Of a stretch of DNA of 41,153 bases, positions 31,425 to 40,473 are shown piece by piece. Origin of the DNA: Chitinophagaceae bacterium (lineage in GTDB: Bacteria; Bacteroidota; Bacteroidia; Chitinophagales; Chitinophagaceae); assembly GCA_947451935.1 (NCBI GenBank), contig CANGBH010000018.1, positions 1 through 41,153 of the forward strand. Direction: 5' to 3'. The first letter of the stretch is position 1. The number at the start of each line of letters is the position of its first letter. The translations under genes were made by a program, and so were the position numbers. A model generated the notes under the pieces. The model was not told the DNA's origin. It worked only from the letters and a program-made list of their open reading frames with translations, and searched no databases.

Positions 31425-32443
31425 AAATTACAATACTAACACGTCCTCAATTCAGTAGTCCGAGGATACTAGCAGAATCATTACAAATGCAATTGCATGA
31501 AAATGGGAATAATGCGGAGATTCTATTCGATATAGATGTTCTTAACCGACTAGTGGGCTATAAGAATAGTAAGCTTAGCTTTCATTTTTGGCTATCAAAA
31601 AAAGTCATCCATTGGTTCAGCGATCGCCGGGTGATGCAGGTATTAAAGCAAGCTGATGCCGTGGTTATCAGCGAATGTATACCAAATGCATTCTGGAAAA
31701 GCCTTTACAATGTTGAAAAATTAAAAACCATCCTTAAGAAGCCAGTTTTTATTTATGAAGTGTACTGGCTAGGTAATGCACCTACGCAAATTGAAACTTT
31801 ACAAAAAAATGGAGATTCTTCATACGAAAGATATGACGGTCATTTATTTGTTTCGCCTGTAACAGAAATAAGATCAACACCCTCACCTAATGCTTTTTGT
31901 CTTGGTTTGTTGGCTAAGACTTGGAATCTTAAACCACTGCCCAAAAAAGAACTCATCGCTTTGGTTGATTTTGCACAGCCCGGTTATGAAGCTTTCCGTG
32001 AAATACAGATAAGTCAGTTGACGAAGGCTGGCATTCCTTTCATAGCCCTTGAAAGTAGCTACACGATTGAAGAGATACGCAATATTTACCAGCAGGTGTC
32101 TATATTTTTTGTGCAGTTTCTAGAGGCTTTCGGTTTGCCCATCTTGGAATGTCTGTGTACCGGGGCACAGGTATTTACACCTAATTCGGGCTGGCCTATG
32201 AGCTGGCGGTTGGATATAGAACCAAAGGTGCACCATACCGGTATTTTACCAAACTGCTTTACAGTTTATGACGGTGAACGTGACCTACTAAAGAAACTGC
32301 TGGTATTTAAAGAAAATTTTAATCCTACAAAAACACCACTTCAGGTTTACAACGAATTTATACAAACATACCCGGCATTTTATGAGGGTGATCAACTAGA
32401 ATTGAAGAGATGTTTGGAGTTTATTAAAAGCAACAAAAACTGA
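31421..32443 (+). CDS. glycosyltransferase, GT-B fold
   Basis: A 340-residue GT-B-like protein. It begins 'KITILTRPQFSSPRILAESLQ', with a Rossmann-like N-domain, and has the donor-site motif 'FFVQFLEAFGLPILECLCTGAQVFTPN' (the EX7E-like region of GT4/GT1 enzymes). The start is TTG at 31421, overlapping the upstream stop. It ends one base before the next gene's start. Its codon choice looks richer in G and C than the surrounding glycosyltransferase genes, as does the next gene. Confidence 0.78.
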   Translation: MKITILTRPQFSSPRILAESLQMQLHENGNNAEILFDIDVLNRLVGYKNSKLSFHFWLSKKVIHWFSDRRVMQVLKQADAVVISECIPNAFWKSLYNVEKLKTILKKPVFIYEVYWLGNAPTQIETLQKNGDSSYERYDGHLFVSPVTEIRSTPSPNAFCLGLLAKTWNLKPLPKKELIALVDFAQPGYEAFREIQISQLTKAGIPFIALESSYTIEEIRNIYQQVSIFFVQFLEAFGLPILECLCTGAQVFTPNSGWPMSWRLDIEPKVHHTGILPNCFTVYDGERDLLKKLLVFKENFNPTKTPLQVYNEFIQTYPAFYEGDQLELKRCLEFIKSNKN

Positions 32444-32444
32444 G

Positions 32445-33674
32445 TTGACAAAAATACTTACCATCATACCTTATTCCTTTTATCCGCCAACTAACGGTGG
32501 CTCTTTACGTTGTTTTTACCTATTGCGTGAAATGGCAAGAAAACATCAAGTGTCTGTTCTAACGGTTCAGTCCGTTGCAGATTTTACTGAAGGGCAATAC
32601 CCGGCATTTCCAGAAAATGTAAGAATTATCAGTATACATGGCGAAAAAGGATACCGCTCTTTTTTGAATAAGCTGGCAGGGAAGGCGGCGGATGCCGTCA
32701 ATTACCGCTTGCTACAACGAACTTTTCGAGGCAGAACCAACACTTATTTCTTACAGGCCTACCCGTCATTGCTAAAGGTATTAAAAGAATTGAAGCCTGA
32801 TCTAGTATTTTATGAGAACTTGGAAGCCTTAAGTTTTTTTTCAAGCGTCGTAAGCAGGCAGTTGCCTACCGCTTTGCAGGTATATGATGTACACAATATT
32901 GATTCAGATCTATGGTCGCAACTGGCACTAGCACAACAAAACAGTGTATTTGAAGGCTATGCTGTAAATGCCTTGAAGTCTGAACGCAATTTGTATAAGA
33001 AGGTTGATGCATTCTGTGCATGCAGCGACGCCAATCGGGAAAAAATGCTTGCCTTAAATCAAGGCTATCTCCCCGGTTTTACCATACCCAATGGGGTGGA
33101 TACCGATGCAAAGCCTTTTGATGAGAATCCGCTAAAGCATAACAACCAGGAGATCCTGTTTTGCGGCAGTCTCGATTATTTTCCCAATGAAGAAGGGCTA
33201 CTTTGGTTTTACGATAATGTTTTTCCTTTAATAAAAGAAGCCATACCTGAAGTAATATTAACCTTAGTAGGTGAATCAGCAAAAAATGGGCGAAATCAAA
33301 AGCTTTACCATGATCCATCGGTTCATGTTGAAGGAAGGGTAGCTGATGTACAGCCTTTTTATTACCAGGCCGGGCCTTGCATTGCACCATTACTCAGTGG
33401 CAGCGGTACCCGCTTAAAAATACTAGAAGCAATGAGTTTTGGCAACCCTGTTGTTAGTACTAGCATTGGTACAGAAGGTTTAAAAGCGATTATCGGAAAA
33501 CATTTGTTAGTTGCTGATGACCCCCTTGCATTTGCCGGCAGGGTCATTGCCTTATTGCAGGATAAAGACCTGTTTGAGAAAACGAGGTTTGAAGGACGTG
33601 AACTAGTGTGTTCAGATTATGCATGGGGAAAAATAGGGAGGGATCTCAACAAAGTTCTCGACTATATTGTATAG
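32445..33674 (+). CDS. glycosyltransferase family 4
   Basis: A 409-residue GT-B enzyme. The N-terminus 'LTIIPYSFYPPTNGGSLRCFYLLREMARKHQVSVLT' fits the acceptor domain. 'EILFCGSLDYFPNEEGLLWFYDNVFPLI' opens the donor domain, and 'IAPLLSGSGTRLKILEAMSFGNPVVSTSIGTEGL' is the signature with the EX7E-type glutamates. TTG start at 32445 with only one intergenic base. A mannosyl-, glucosyl- or similar transferase; specificity unknown. Confidence 0.88.
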   Translation: MTKILTIIPYSFYPPTNGGSLRCFYLLREMARKHQVSVLTVQSVADFTEGQYPAFPENVRIISIHGEKGYRSFLNKLAGKAADAVNYRLLQRTFRGRTNTYFLQAYPSLLKVLKELKPDLVFYENLEALSFFSSVVSRQLPTALQVYDVHNIDSDLWSQLALAQQNSVFEGYAVNALKSERNLYKKVDAFCACSDANREKMLALNQGYLPGFTIPNGVDTDAKPFDENPLKHNNQEILFCGSLDYFPNEEGLLWFYDNVFPLIKEAIPEVILTLVGESAKNGRNQKLYHDPSVHVEGRVADVQPFYYQAGPCIAPLLSGSGTRLKILEAMSFGNPVVSTSIGTEGLKAIIGKHLLVADDPLAFAGRVIALLQDKDLFEKTRFEGRELVCSDYAWGKIGRDLNKVLDYIV

Positions 33675-34388
33675 GGTGGTATACAAAATAAACAAGAGCG
33701 CTAATACTTATTCTTTTAAAAAAATAAAAAAAATTTCATTCACTATGCAGGTGAATCATATAAATCTGCTTCTCCGTCATCCTGCTTTCCCGACGTGATC
33801 TTCAGCCTGAATTTCCAATGCATCAAATATTATTACAGCGTTTTGGAGATCGTGTGGTTTCAGAAAACGTAAATCCGTTTCATGAAAAAATAAGTAAGGT
33901 AGCCTGAATTGATGGTGTATGGCTCTGCTGTAGAAGACAAATATGGGATAAAGTAAAGTTTAATGAAACAATCCGTAGGCTTCATTGCTACAATTTTGAT
34001 TCTTCATTGGCAGTTAATAAGATTGCCCAGGTTGTGGTTGTGTATGATATTTTATTGGAGCATTTTTCTGAGGGTAATTATGGAGCAGACTGGGTTAAGG
34101 CAACTTACTTACTGCATAAAAAATGGAGTGCAGATCTTCCTTTAAACCACACAATGAACATAAGAAAAGTGGTCAAAGAAATTGAGTTAAAATCACGAGA
34201 AATGGTTTTATACTACATGAAACTGTATTAATTAAAACCTCCCATTTGATGAATGTTATCTGGGCTAGGGGACTTTCCTTTTTTTGATCTAAAACAGTTT
34301 TGTAAGTGGAATATCAATTGGGTTTTTTATAGAATGAGATATTTCATACACTAAAATATCTGGAATTTAAGTATTGTTATTTTTAAAC
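33675..34388. other. 714-nt gap between two glycosyltransferase genes
   Basis: No intact gene is supported. The first 90 nt are A/T-rich and no clear terminator is seen. The middle carries an interrupted frame (33764-34231, listed separately). From 34232 to 34388 the sequence is AT-rich and shows no coding or structural signal that I can recognise. It divides the glycosyltransferase cluster into two transcription-sized blocks. Confidence 0.55.
33764..34231 (+). pseudogene. decayed gene with an in-frame stop
   Basis: One frame stays open from 33764 to 34231 except for a single TGA at 33905-33907. Upstream it reads 'MHQILLQRFGDRVVSENV' from an ATG at 33818. Downstream it reads 'NETIRRLHCYNFDSSLAVNK' and then 'VVYDILLEHFSEGNYGADWV', ending 'VVKEIELKSREMVLYYMKLY'. 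The residue composition looks like real protein. I do not recognise the family. A point mutation or a truncated leftover from gene exchange fits best. Confidence 0.4.
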
Positions 34389-35342
34389 ATGCAAGTATCT
34401 GTAATATTACCTAATTATAATCATGCGGTTTTTCTGCAACAAAGAATTGATAGTATTTTTAATCAAAGCTTTACAGATTTTGAACTCATCATCCTAGATG
34501 ATTGTTCGACGGATAATAGTAAAGATGTCATTGAACAATACCGTGGCCATCCTCATGTAAGCTATATTGTCTATAACAACTCAAACAGCGGCAGTACCTT
34601 CAAGCAATGGAAGAAAGGAATTGAACTTGCTAAAGGAAAATATATTTGGATTGCCGAAAGTGACGATTTCGCAGATAAAAGATTATTAGAAAATTTAGTT
34701 CCATTACTCAATGTTTATAGCAATGCAGGTTTAGTGTTTTGTAATTCTGTAATAATTAATACTGAAGGTAAAATTATGGGGAATACAAATGATTGGACTG
34801 ATAAACATCTACAGAATCAAGGTGATAAAAAAATTACTTTATTCAATGGCTTTGATTTTTGTAGGGATCATTTATTTCTTGTTTGTCGTTTGCCCAATGC
34901 CAGTGCAGTTGTTTTTAGAAGAGATATTGTAATCAATAATTTACACTGGGTAGATGAAAATTTGAAAAATTCTGGCGATTGGAAATTATGGCTCAATATT
35001 GCTCTGAATTATGATTTATTATGGGTAAATAAAAATCTGAATTATTTTAGAAAGCACACCAATAATGTCACAAACTCACTTACATATCTTAAAAAAGAGG
35101 CACTAACTATTTTGAAAGAAATAATCAATAATAAAAATTATAGAAAACATTATAGATTATTTGAAAGTTCCTGCATATGGGCATTTAATTCTTTGGCATG
35201 GCAAAAAGATTCAACATATAGCAAGCAAAATTTCATTTTATATTTTAAAAAAAATGTAAGTTTTTACAGTATACTTTACTTAGCACTCTACTTGTTGAAA
35301 CAATTTTATTTATTCGTTAAATCAACATTTAAAAATATTTGA
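34389..35342 (+). CDS. glycosyltransferase family 2
   Basis: A 317-residue GT2 enzyme from the ATG at 34389 (an in-frame TTG at 34374 is less likely). 'VSVILPNYNHAVFLQQRIDSIFNQSFTDFELIILDDCSTDNS' and 'GKYIWIAESDDFADKRLL' hold the donor and metal motifs. 'NSGDWKLWLNIAL' is the acceptor-side motif, and 'FRKHTNNVT' follows. The C-terminal hydrophobic stretch 'FYSILYLALYLLKQFYLF' may anchor the protein at the membrane. The next gene's ATG overlaps the stop by one base. Confidence 0.88.
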   Translation: MQVSVILPNYNHAVFLQQRIDSIFNQSFTDFELIILDDCSTDNSKDVIEQYRGHPHVSYIVYNNSNSGSTFKQWKKGIELAKGKYIWIAESDDFADKRLLENLVPLLNVYSNAGLVFCNSVIINTEGKIMGNTNDWTDKHLQNQGDKKITLFNGFDFCRDHLFLVCRLPNASAVVFRRDIVINNLHWVDENLKNSGDWKLWLNIALNYDLLWVNKNLNYFRKHTNNVTNSLTYLKKEALTILKEIINNKNYRKHYRLFESSCIWAFNSLAWQKDSTYSKQNFILYFKKNVSFYSILYLALYLLKQFYLFVKSTFKNI

Positions 35343-36220
35343 TGACTGAAAATATTTCAGCAAAAAACCCCCTTGTTAGTATCCTAATGACTGTGTACAA
35401 TAGAGAAAAATTCCTTGAAGAGGCCATAGAAAGTGTTTTGTTCTGCGATTATATTAATTGGGAGCTCATTATATCTGATGATTGTTCTTCTGATAAGTCT
35501 TTTGGTATAGCGAAAAGATATGCGGATCAGGAAGGAAGAATAAAGCTTTATAGAAACGAGATTAATTTAGGAGATTATCCAAATAGGAATAAGGCAGCAT
35601 CCTATGCCCTTGGCAAATACCTAGTCTATGTAGATTCGGATGACAGGATGTTTTCAGATTCATTGAGCAGATTTGTTGAAGCAATGGAGACTCATCAATG
35701 TTTATTTGGTATATTCAGCCATACTGGCATCTCAGAAGTTTTTATGTTGGAACCAGCATCAATCATACCTGCACATTTTTTTAGAAAGCCTGTTTTAAAT
35801 TTTGGCCCTGTTGCTACTATTGTAACGAAAGATTATTTTAACAAGGTTGGTTGCTTTCCGGTAAAATATGGTCCTGCCAATGATATGTATTATAATTTAA
35901 AAGCTTCTTCTAAAACTAACACCCTGGTATTTCCTTTTCCATTGGTGGATTACAGAGTACATGAAGGACAGGAGTTCAATAACAAATATTCCTACTTATA
36001 CAATAATTACTTGTATTTGCGTGATGCATTGAATGAACTGGACCTGCCCCTAAGCTCAGCTGAAAAAGCATTGCTCGCCAAAAAAAACAAGCGCCGCTTT
36101 TTAACCAACATTATAAAGTACTATTTCAAATGCCTTAATTGGTCAAAAACAAGATCAGCTATTAGGTTAGCTGACTTTGGACTTAGGGATGTCGTAATAG
36201 CTATTTTTACAACTAATTGA
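35342..36220 (+). CDS. glycosyltransferase family 2
   Basis: A 292-residue GT2 protein with 'PLVSILMTVYNREKFLEEAIESVLFCDYINWELIISDDCSSDKS', then 'LGKYLVYVDSDDRMF' with the DSDD metal motif, and 'KYGPANDMYYNLKA' plus 'YRVHEGQEF' on the acceptor side. The ATG at 35342 overlaps the previous gene's stop (ATGA arrangement), so translation is coupled. One base separates it from the next gene. Confidence 0.88.
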   Translation: MTENISAKNPLVSILMTVYNREKFLEEAIESVLFCDYINWELIISDDCSSDKSFGIAKRYADQEGRIKLYRNEINLGDYPNRNKAASYALGKYLVYVDSDDRMFSDSLSRFVEAMETHQCLFGIFSHTGISEVFMLEPASIIPAHFFRKPVLNFGPVATIVTKDYFNKVGCFPVKYGPANDMYYNLKASSKTNTLVFPFPLVDYRVHEGQEFNNKYSYLYNNYLYLRDALNELDLPLSSAEKALLAKKNKRRFLTNIIKYYFKCLNWSKTRSAIRLADFGLRDVVIAIFTTN

Positions 36221-36221
36221 G

Positions 36222-37136
36222 ATGCCAACTTTAGCCCTTTGTATTCCTGCTTATAATGCTGCTTGGTGTTTACCAAGATTACTCCAATCGGCAAAACAGC
36301 AGCAAATACCATTTGATGAGATACTTGTATATAATGACTGCAGTACAGATGATACAGAAGCTGTTGCGAACAGCCATGGAGCTACTGTTATAAATGGAAC
36401 TGAACGAACTTGGAATCCGATTGGAAAAAATAAACTAGCTGAAATTGCTACAAGTGAATGGCTTTTTTTTATAGATGCTGATGATATAATGCTCGCGGAT
36501 TTTACTGAAAAAATTCAAAAGTGGATGTTAAAGGAAACCGCACCTGATATTGTTTTGTTGCCATACCAATGTATTGATAATTTCTCGGATGAATTTTTAT
36601 ATGAAGTAAAATATGATGTAGAAGATCTGAAAAATGATTCTGTTAGGTTTACGATAAAAGAGAAAATTGTAAACTTTGAATTAATAAAAAAAGAGTCTTT
36701 TTTAAAAATAGGTGGTTTTGATATCGATAGTAAAATATTATTTATCGAAGACAGGGCCTTTGCTTTTAAAGCAGCGGTTAATGGTTTGAAATTTGATGCA
36801 GAAGCCAATGTTATGTGCATAAAATATTACACTAAAACAAGCATGTCCTCTGCTAATTTGGGAAAATGCTTTGAGTCAGGATATTATTTATGGTTAAAGG
36901 TGTATGATGTTGTCGGTAATAAATACCCTAATGAAATCTGTTACCAGTTATTTCAAAATGCAATCTGGGCGGGTAAAGCTAATGGGTGGGATACAGTTAA
37001 AAAATCGCTGGAGCTTACCAAGAAAATCAACCCTCTTTTTTTACCTCCAGGGTCCCGTTTATTTTTGTTGATCTTTAAGTTATCTCCGTTTTATGCATTT
37101 TATTTGAGAGAAATGATACTCAGATATTTCAGTTGA
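36222..37136 (+). CDS. glycosyltransferase family 2
   Basis: A 304-residue GT2 protein: 'LALCIPAYNAAWCLPRLLQSAKQQQIPFDEILVYNDCSTDDT', 'WLFFIDADDIMLADF' (DADD metal motif) and 'LFIEDRAFAFKAAVNGLKF' (acidic ED acceptor motif). The C-terminus 'FLLIFKLSPFYAFYLREMIL' is hydrophobic. It begins one base after the previous stop and is part of the same operon. Confidence 0.87.
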   Translation: MPTLALCIPAYNAAWCLPRLLQSAKQQQIPFDEILVYNDCSTDDTEAVANSHGATVINGTERTWNPIGKNKLAEIATSEWLFFIDADDIMLADFTEKIQKWMLKETAPDIVLLPYQCIDNFSDEFLYEVKYDVEDLKNDSVRFTIKEKIVNFELIKKESFLKIGGFDIDSKILFIEDRAFAFKAAVNGLKFDAEANVMCIKYYTKTSMSSANLGKCFESGYYLWLKVYDVVGNKYPNEICYQLFQNAIWAGKANGWDTVKKSLELTKKINPLFLPPGSRLFLLIFKLSPFYAFYLREMILRYFS

Positions 37137-37215
37137 TAATAATTAATGAGTAAATAATTCTGATATCGATATTGCATTCATTTCTGACAATTAAAATTAA
37201 ATAAGACCCTTGTTT

Positions 37216-38199
37216 ATGATAAAAACGCAACTCGTCTCTATTATTATTTCAGCCTTCAATGCCGAAAAATACCTTGTACAAACTATTGAATCTGTTTTAG
37301 CACAAACATATTCCAATCTAGAAATCATTGTTGTAAATGATGGTTCTACTGATAAAACCTTATCTGTTTTAGAAAACTATTCAGATAAAATCAAAATTAT
37401 TACTCAAGCAAATAAAGGTCAAGATGCCGCATTGAATAATGGTTACAAGAATTCTTCTGGAGACTATATAAAATTTATGGATTCAGATGATTTAATTAAT
37501 CCTGAGATGATTGAATGTCAAGTAAATTCACTTGAGGGTTCTGATCAACATATTGCATACGGAGAATGGGCGAGATTTTACAATGCCGATTATATAAATG
37601 CTGATTTTACAAAATTGGATAACTGGGGAAATATGAATCCTGTTGATTTTTTAACATCACAATCTTTAGGTCCAATGCTGCAATGTGGAATCATGTTGAT
37701 ACCTAGAATAATTATTGAAAAGTCAGGCTTGTGGGATGAAAGACTAATTTTATTTAATGATACAGAATTTTTTACCAGGGCCTTATTAAATTCAAAAGGC
37801 ATTAAGTTTTCTGAAGGCGCTAAATTATATTATAGATCTGGACTCCTTACAAGTGTTTCAGTCCAAAAAAGTGAAAAACATTATATTTCAACACTACTTG
37901 CAACTGATTTAGTTTCACGGCATTTGCTTTCCAAAGAAAATTCAAAGAGAGTCAGGGAATTGATTGGCAATATATATAAGAATCAATATTGTGATATGTA
38001 TCCTCGATACCCGGATTTGTTGAAATTATATAGAATTAAGGTGTTGAGTTATCCTGAAGCGACATATGAATTATCAGGAGGAAAATATTTTTTGCTTTTA
38101 AAATCACTTTTTGGTTGGAAGATAGCAAAGCGAATAAAAAATATACTTTATAATTTAGGTTATTCGCCTTTAAGTCTAATAGTCAGTTCATTTCTGTAA
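37216..38199 (+). CDS. glycosyltransferase family 2
   Basis: A 327-residue GT2 enzyme starting at ATG 37216 (a TTG six bases upstream is in frame). Motifs are 'LVSIIISAFNAEKYLVQTIESVLAQTYSNLEIIVVNDGSTDKT', 'GDYIKFMDSDDLINPEM' and 'LWDERLILFNDTEFFTRALL'. The spacing is typical for capsule or exopolysaccharide sugar transferases. It closes this run of GT2 genes, followed by a 140-nt gap containing a perfect hairpin. Confidence 0.88.
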   Translation: MIKTQLVSIIISAFNAEKYLVQTIESVLAQTYSNLEIIVVNDGSTDKTLSVLENYSDKIKIITQANKGQDAALNNGYKNSSGDYIKFMDSDDLINPEMIECQVNSLEGSDQHIAYGEWARFYNADYINADFTKLDNWGNMNPVDFLTSQSLGPMLQCGIMLIPRIIIEKSGLWDERLILFNDTEFFTRALLNSKGIKFSEGAKLYYRSGLLTSVSVQKSEKHYISTLLATDLVSRHLLSKENSKRVRELIGNIYKNQYCDMYPRYPDLLKLYRIKVLSYPEATYELSGGKYFLLLKSLFGWKIAKRIKNILYNLGYSPLSLIVSSFL

Positions 38200-38228
38200 A
38201 GAATTTTGTTTTACAGAATATAATTTTA

Positions 38229-38333
38229 ATGAGAGTAATAAAGATTTATCAAAAAAATAGTTCTTCATTTTCTTTTGATGCTGTTTCAAAACAGCATCTA
38301 GAAATATATAAGCAATTATTATATTCAAATTAA
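38229..38333 (+). CDS. possible 34-residue ORF
   Basis: ATG at 38229 to TAA at 38331-38333 encodes a basic peptide beginning MRVIKIYQKNSSSFSFDAVS and ending QLLYSN. It fills the space between two glycosyltransferase genes and contains the palindrome at 38277-38298. No family is recognised; it could be a leader peptide, a gene fragment, or chance. Confidence 0.2.
   Translation: MRVIKIYQKNSSSFSFDAVSKQHLEIYKQLLYSN
38277..38298. repeat. perfect 22-nt hairpin
   Basis: GATGCTGTTT (38277-38286) and AAACAGCATC (38289-38298) are exact reverse complements around two bases. There is no T-run after it on either strand, so it is not an ordinary intrinsic terminator; it could be a protein-binding site or RNA-processing hairpin. 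Confidence 0.6.
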
Positions 38334-38340
38334 ACATACG

Positions 38341-39528
38341 CTGAAACGCATCCTATTTATAACATCCACTAATCTTACTACTAATCCTAGGTTATTAAAG
38401 GAGTTGCAATTATCTATAGAACAAGGCCATTCACCAGTAGTTATTAAATTCAATCTATCGAATTGGAGTCAAACTTTTGAAAAGGAAACCGAATCGTCAT
38501 TTAAGTCTGTCCGGTTTATAGAGTTATCTGCATCTCGTCATCCATTTTTTCCATGGTTGATTTCATTGTTATTGGAGCAGGCATGCAGATTGATGCCGAG
38601 TGCATTCTTGACTGCTAAACAATTATCCTTTGCTGTTGGTAGGCGTTCATATTCGATTTTGAAATGTATCGAAAAATTGAATCAAACATTCGATTTAGTG
38701 GTTGCACATAACCCACAATCATTCTATCCTGCATTAGTTGCTTCTAAAAAATTCAATGCTAAGCTAGGTATGGACATAGAGGACTATCATCCGGGCGAAA
38801 CCAATAATAAATCATTGTCGGACAAAGTACTACTTCTATTAAAGCACACATTACCACATGCATATTATATTTCATATGCTTCACCTTGCTTTTATGACAT
38901 TATAAATCAGGAAATTTCACTGAATACGCCAAAACAAATTGTACTGTTGAATGGATTTCCTTCTACTGATTTTACCCTTAAGAATTCTGATACTACTAAA
39001 CTTAGGTTAGTATGGTTCTCCCAGCATATTAATGGCGGACGGGGTTTAGAGCTTCTAGTAGATGCAATAGCAGATTTCAGTGATCAATTGGAGCTTCATC
39101 TAATAGGCCAACTTAATCCAAACTTTGACAGGAATTTCATTAAAGGAAAAAAAGGTGTTCATATTCATGCACCCAAACCTCAGTCAGCACTTCATGAATT
39201 TTTGTGTGATTTTGATATTGGGGTAGCCTGTGATGTTCCATTAAACTTTAATCGAGATTTAGCCTTAACCAATAAGCTTATTATTTATGCACAAGTTGGT
39301 TTATTTATTTTAGCATCTGAGACTAATGCACAAAATATATTTTTAGCCTCATCTGATTTAGAGTATTTAAAAGTTAGTTTTGATGTCTTGTCATACAGAC
39401 AAAGACTAAAGGATATCATAGGTTTAAAAACTGAAATTAGAAATACAAAAAATATTCGATTTAGGAAGGGGTTTAAGTTCCGCTGGGAATTGATTAGTTT
39501 TCCATTAAAAGAATACTGGAATAACTAA
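38341..39528 (+). CDS. glycosyltransferase, GT4-like, probable CTG start
   Basis: A GT-B enzyme. The first standard start in frame is TTG 38404 (374 residues), but the frame upstream encodes LKRILFITSTNLTTNPRLLK, which is the usual first strand and loop of these enzymes. I therefore place the start at CTG 38341, giving 395 residues. Further motifs are 'FDLVVAHNPQSFYPALVASKKFNAKLGMDIEDYHPGE', 'RLVWFSQHINGGRGLELLVDAI' and 'FLCDFDIGVACDVPLNFNRDLALTNKLIIYAQVGLFILASE'. The exact start is uncertain, the family fairly clear. Confidence 0.8.
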   Translation: MKRILFITSTNLTTNPRLLKELQLSIEQGHSPVVIKFNLSNWSQTFEKETESSFKSVRFIELSASRHPFFPWLISLLLEQACRLMPSAFLTAKQLSFAVGRRSYSILKCIEKLNQTFDLVVAHNPQSFYPALVASKKFNAKLGMDIEDYHPGETNNKSLSDKVLLLLKHTLPHAYYISYASPCFYDIINQEISLNTPKQIVLLNGFPSTDFTLKNSDTTKLRLVWFSQHINGGRGLELLVDAIADFSDQLELHLIGQLNPNFDRNFIKGKKGVHIHAPKPQSALHEFLCDFDIGVACDVPLNFNRDLALTNKLIIYAQVGLFILASETNAQNIFLASSDLEYLKVSFDVLSYRQRLKDIIGLKTEIRNTKNIRFRKGFKFRWELISFPLKEYWNN

Positions 39529-39604
39529 AAATATATTTACCATTAATCTTAGTATGATTCACAATACATTATATAATTTATAACTAAAAAATAAAATTGG
39601 TATT

Positions 39605-40381
39605 TTGAAACCAGTAATTAGAATTGTTAATAGATTGAGAATTGCTCCTTTTAGATTCTTGGGATTTTTATTTCAAGCTAAAACTTTGAATATTGTAACT
39701 GCAGCTGATTCGAATTATTTTAGATCCATGCTGCAACTTATTAATTCGATTAAGGCAATTAATCCCAAGTCCATTAAAATTGTAGCATATGATTTAGGTT
39801 TATTGGATAATCAAATTGTCAAGTTCAATCTAATGCATCCAGAGATAAGCTTAAAAAAATTTGATTTTAAAAAGTATCCTTCATTTTATGATATCAAAAT
39901 AAACGCAGGAGAATATGGATGGAAGTCTGCAATCTGTAAGATGGAATATGAAGGATTAATGCAACATGATTTATTTCTTTGGCTAGATGCAGGCTGTTTT
40001 GTTAGAAAAAAATTATATTTAATTAGAAGTGCCATTCTTTTTTTCGGATTTTACTCACCATTATCTGGAGGCTCAATTAGTAAACTGACACACCCTGATA
40101 CAATTCATTTATTAGAACTTACAAATTTGGAAAGTTCAGAAATGCTATCAGCCGGATTAATAGGTTTAAAGAAGAATGTCAAGAATGATCAATTAGTTTC
40201 AGAATGGGAGATTTATAGTAGAGATAAACACATATTGGCCCCAACCCTTTCTAATAAATCAAATCATAGGCAAGATCAATCTTTACTCAGTTTACTTGCA
40301 TACAAAATTTATAGACGAAATATTTTTCCGTTAATTTCTAAAAAGTGGCTTGAGGTATTGCCTCATAGAAATATTGATTAG
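39605..40381 (+). CDS. putative glycosyltransferase (GT-A-like)
   Basis: A 258-residue protein with a basic, weakly hydrophobic N-terminus, then 'LNIVTAADSNYFRSMLQLINSIKAINPKSIKIVAYDLGL' and 'GEYGWKSAICKMEYEGLMQHDLFLWLDAGCFV', which holds a DxG-type acidic motif at Asp128. 'AGLIGLKK' and 'NHRQDQSLLSLLAYKI' are further recognisable positions. The pattern resembles DUF1647-like and related nucleotide-diphospho-sugar transferases seen in polysaccharide clusters. The start is TTG at 39605. The specific sugar is unknown. Confidence 0.65.
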   Translation: MKPVIRIVNRLRIAPFRFLGFLFQAKTLNIVTAADSNYFRSMLQLINSIKAINPKSIKIVAYDLGLLDNQIVKFNLMHPEISLKKFDFKKYPSFYDIKINAGEYGWKSAICKMEYEGLMQHDLFLWLDAGCFVRKKLYLIRSAILFFGFYSPLSGGSISKLTHPDTIHLLELTNLESSEMLSAGLIGLKKNVKNDQLVSEWEIYSRDKHILAPTLSNKSNHRQDQSLLSLLAYKIYRRNIFPLISKKWLEVLPHRNID

Positions 40382-40473
40382 AGTTCATGTTATAAAATAA
40401 AGTTTACCTGAAATTAAAATACAAACTGATTCAGATATTTTAACTATTTGAATTATTAATAAAATTACTAGAA

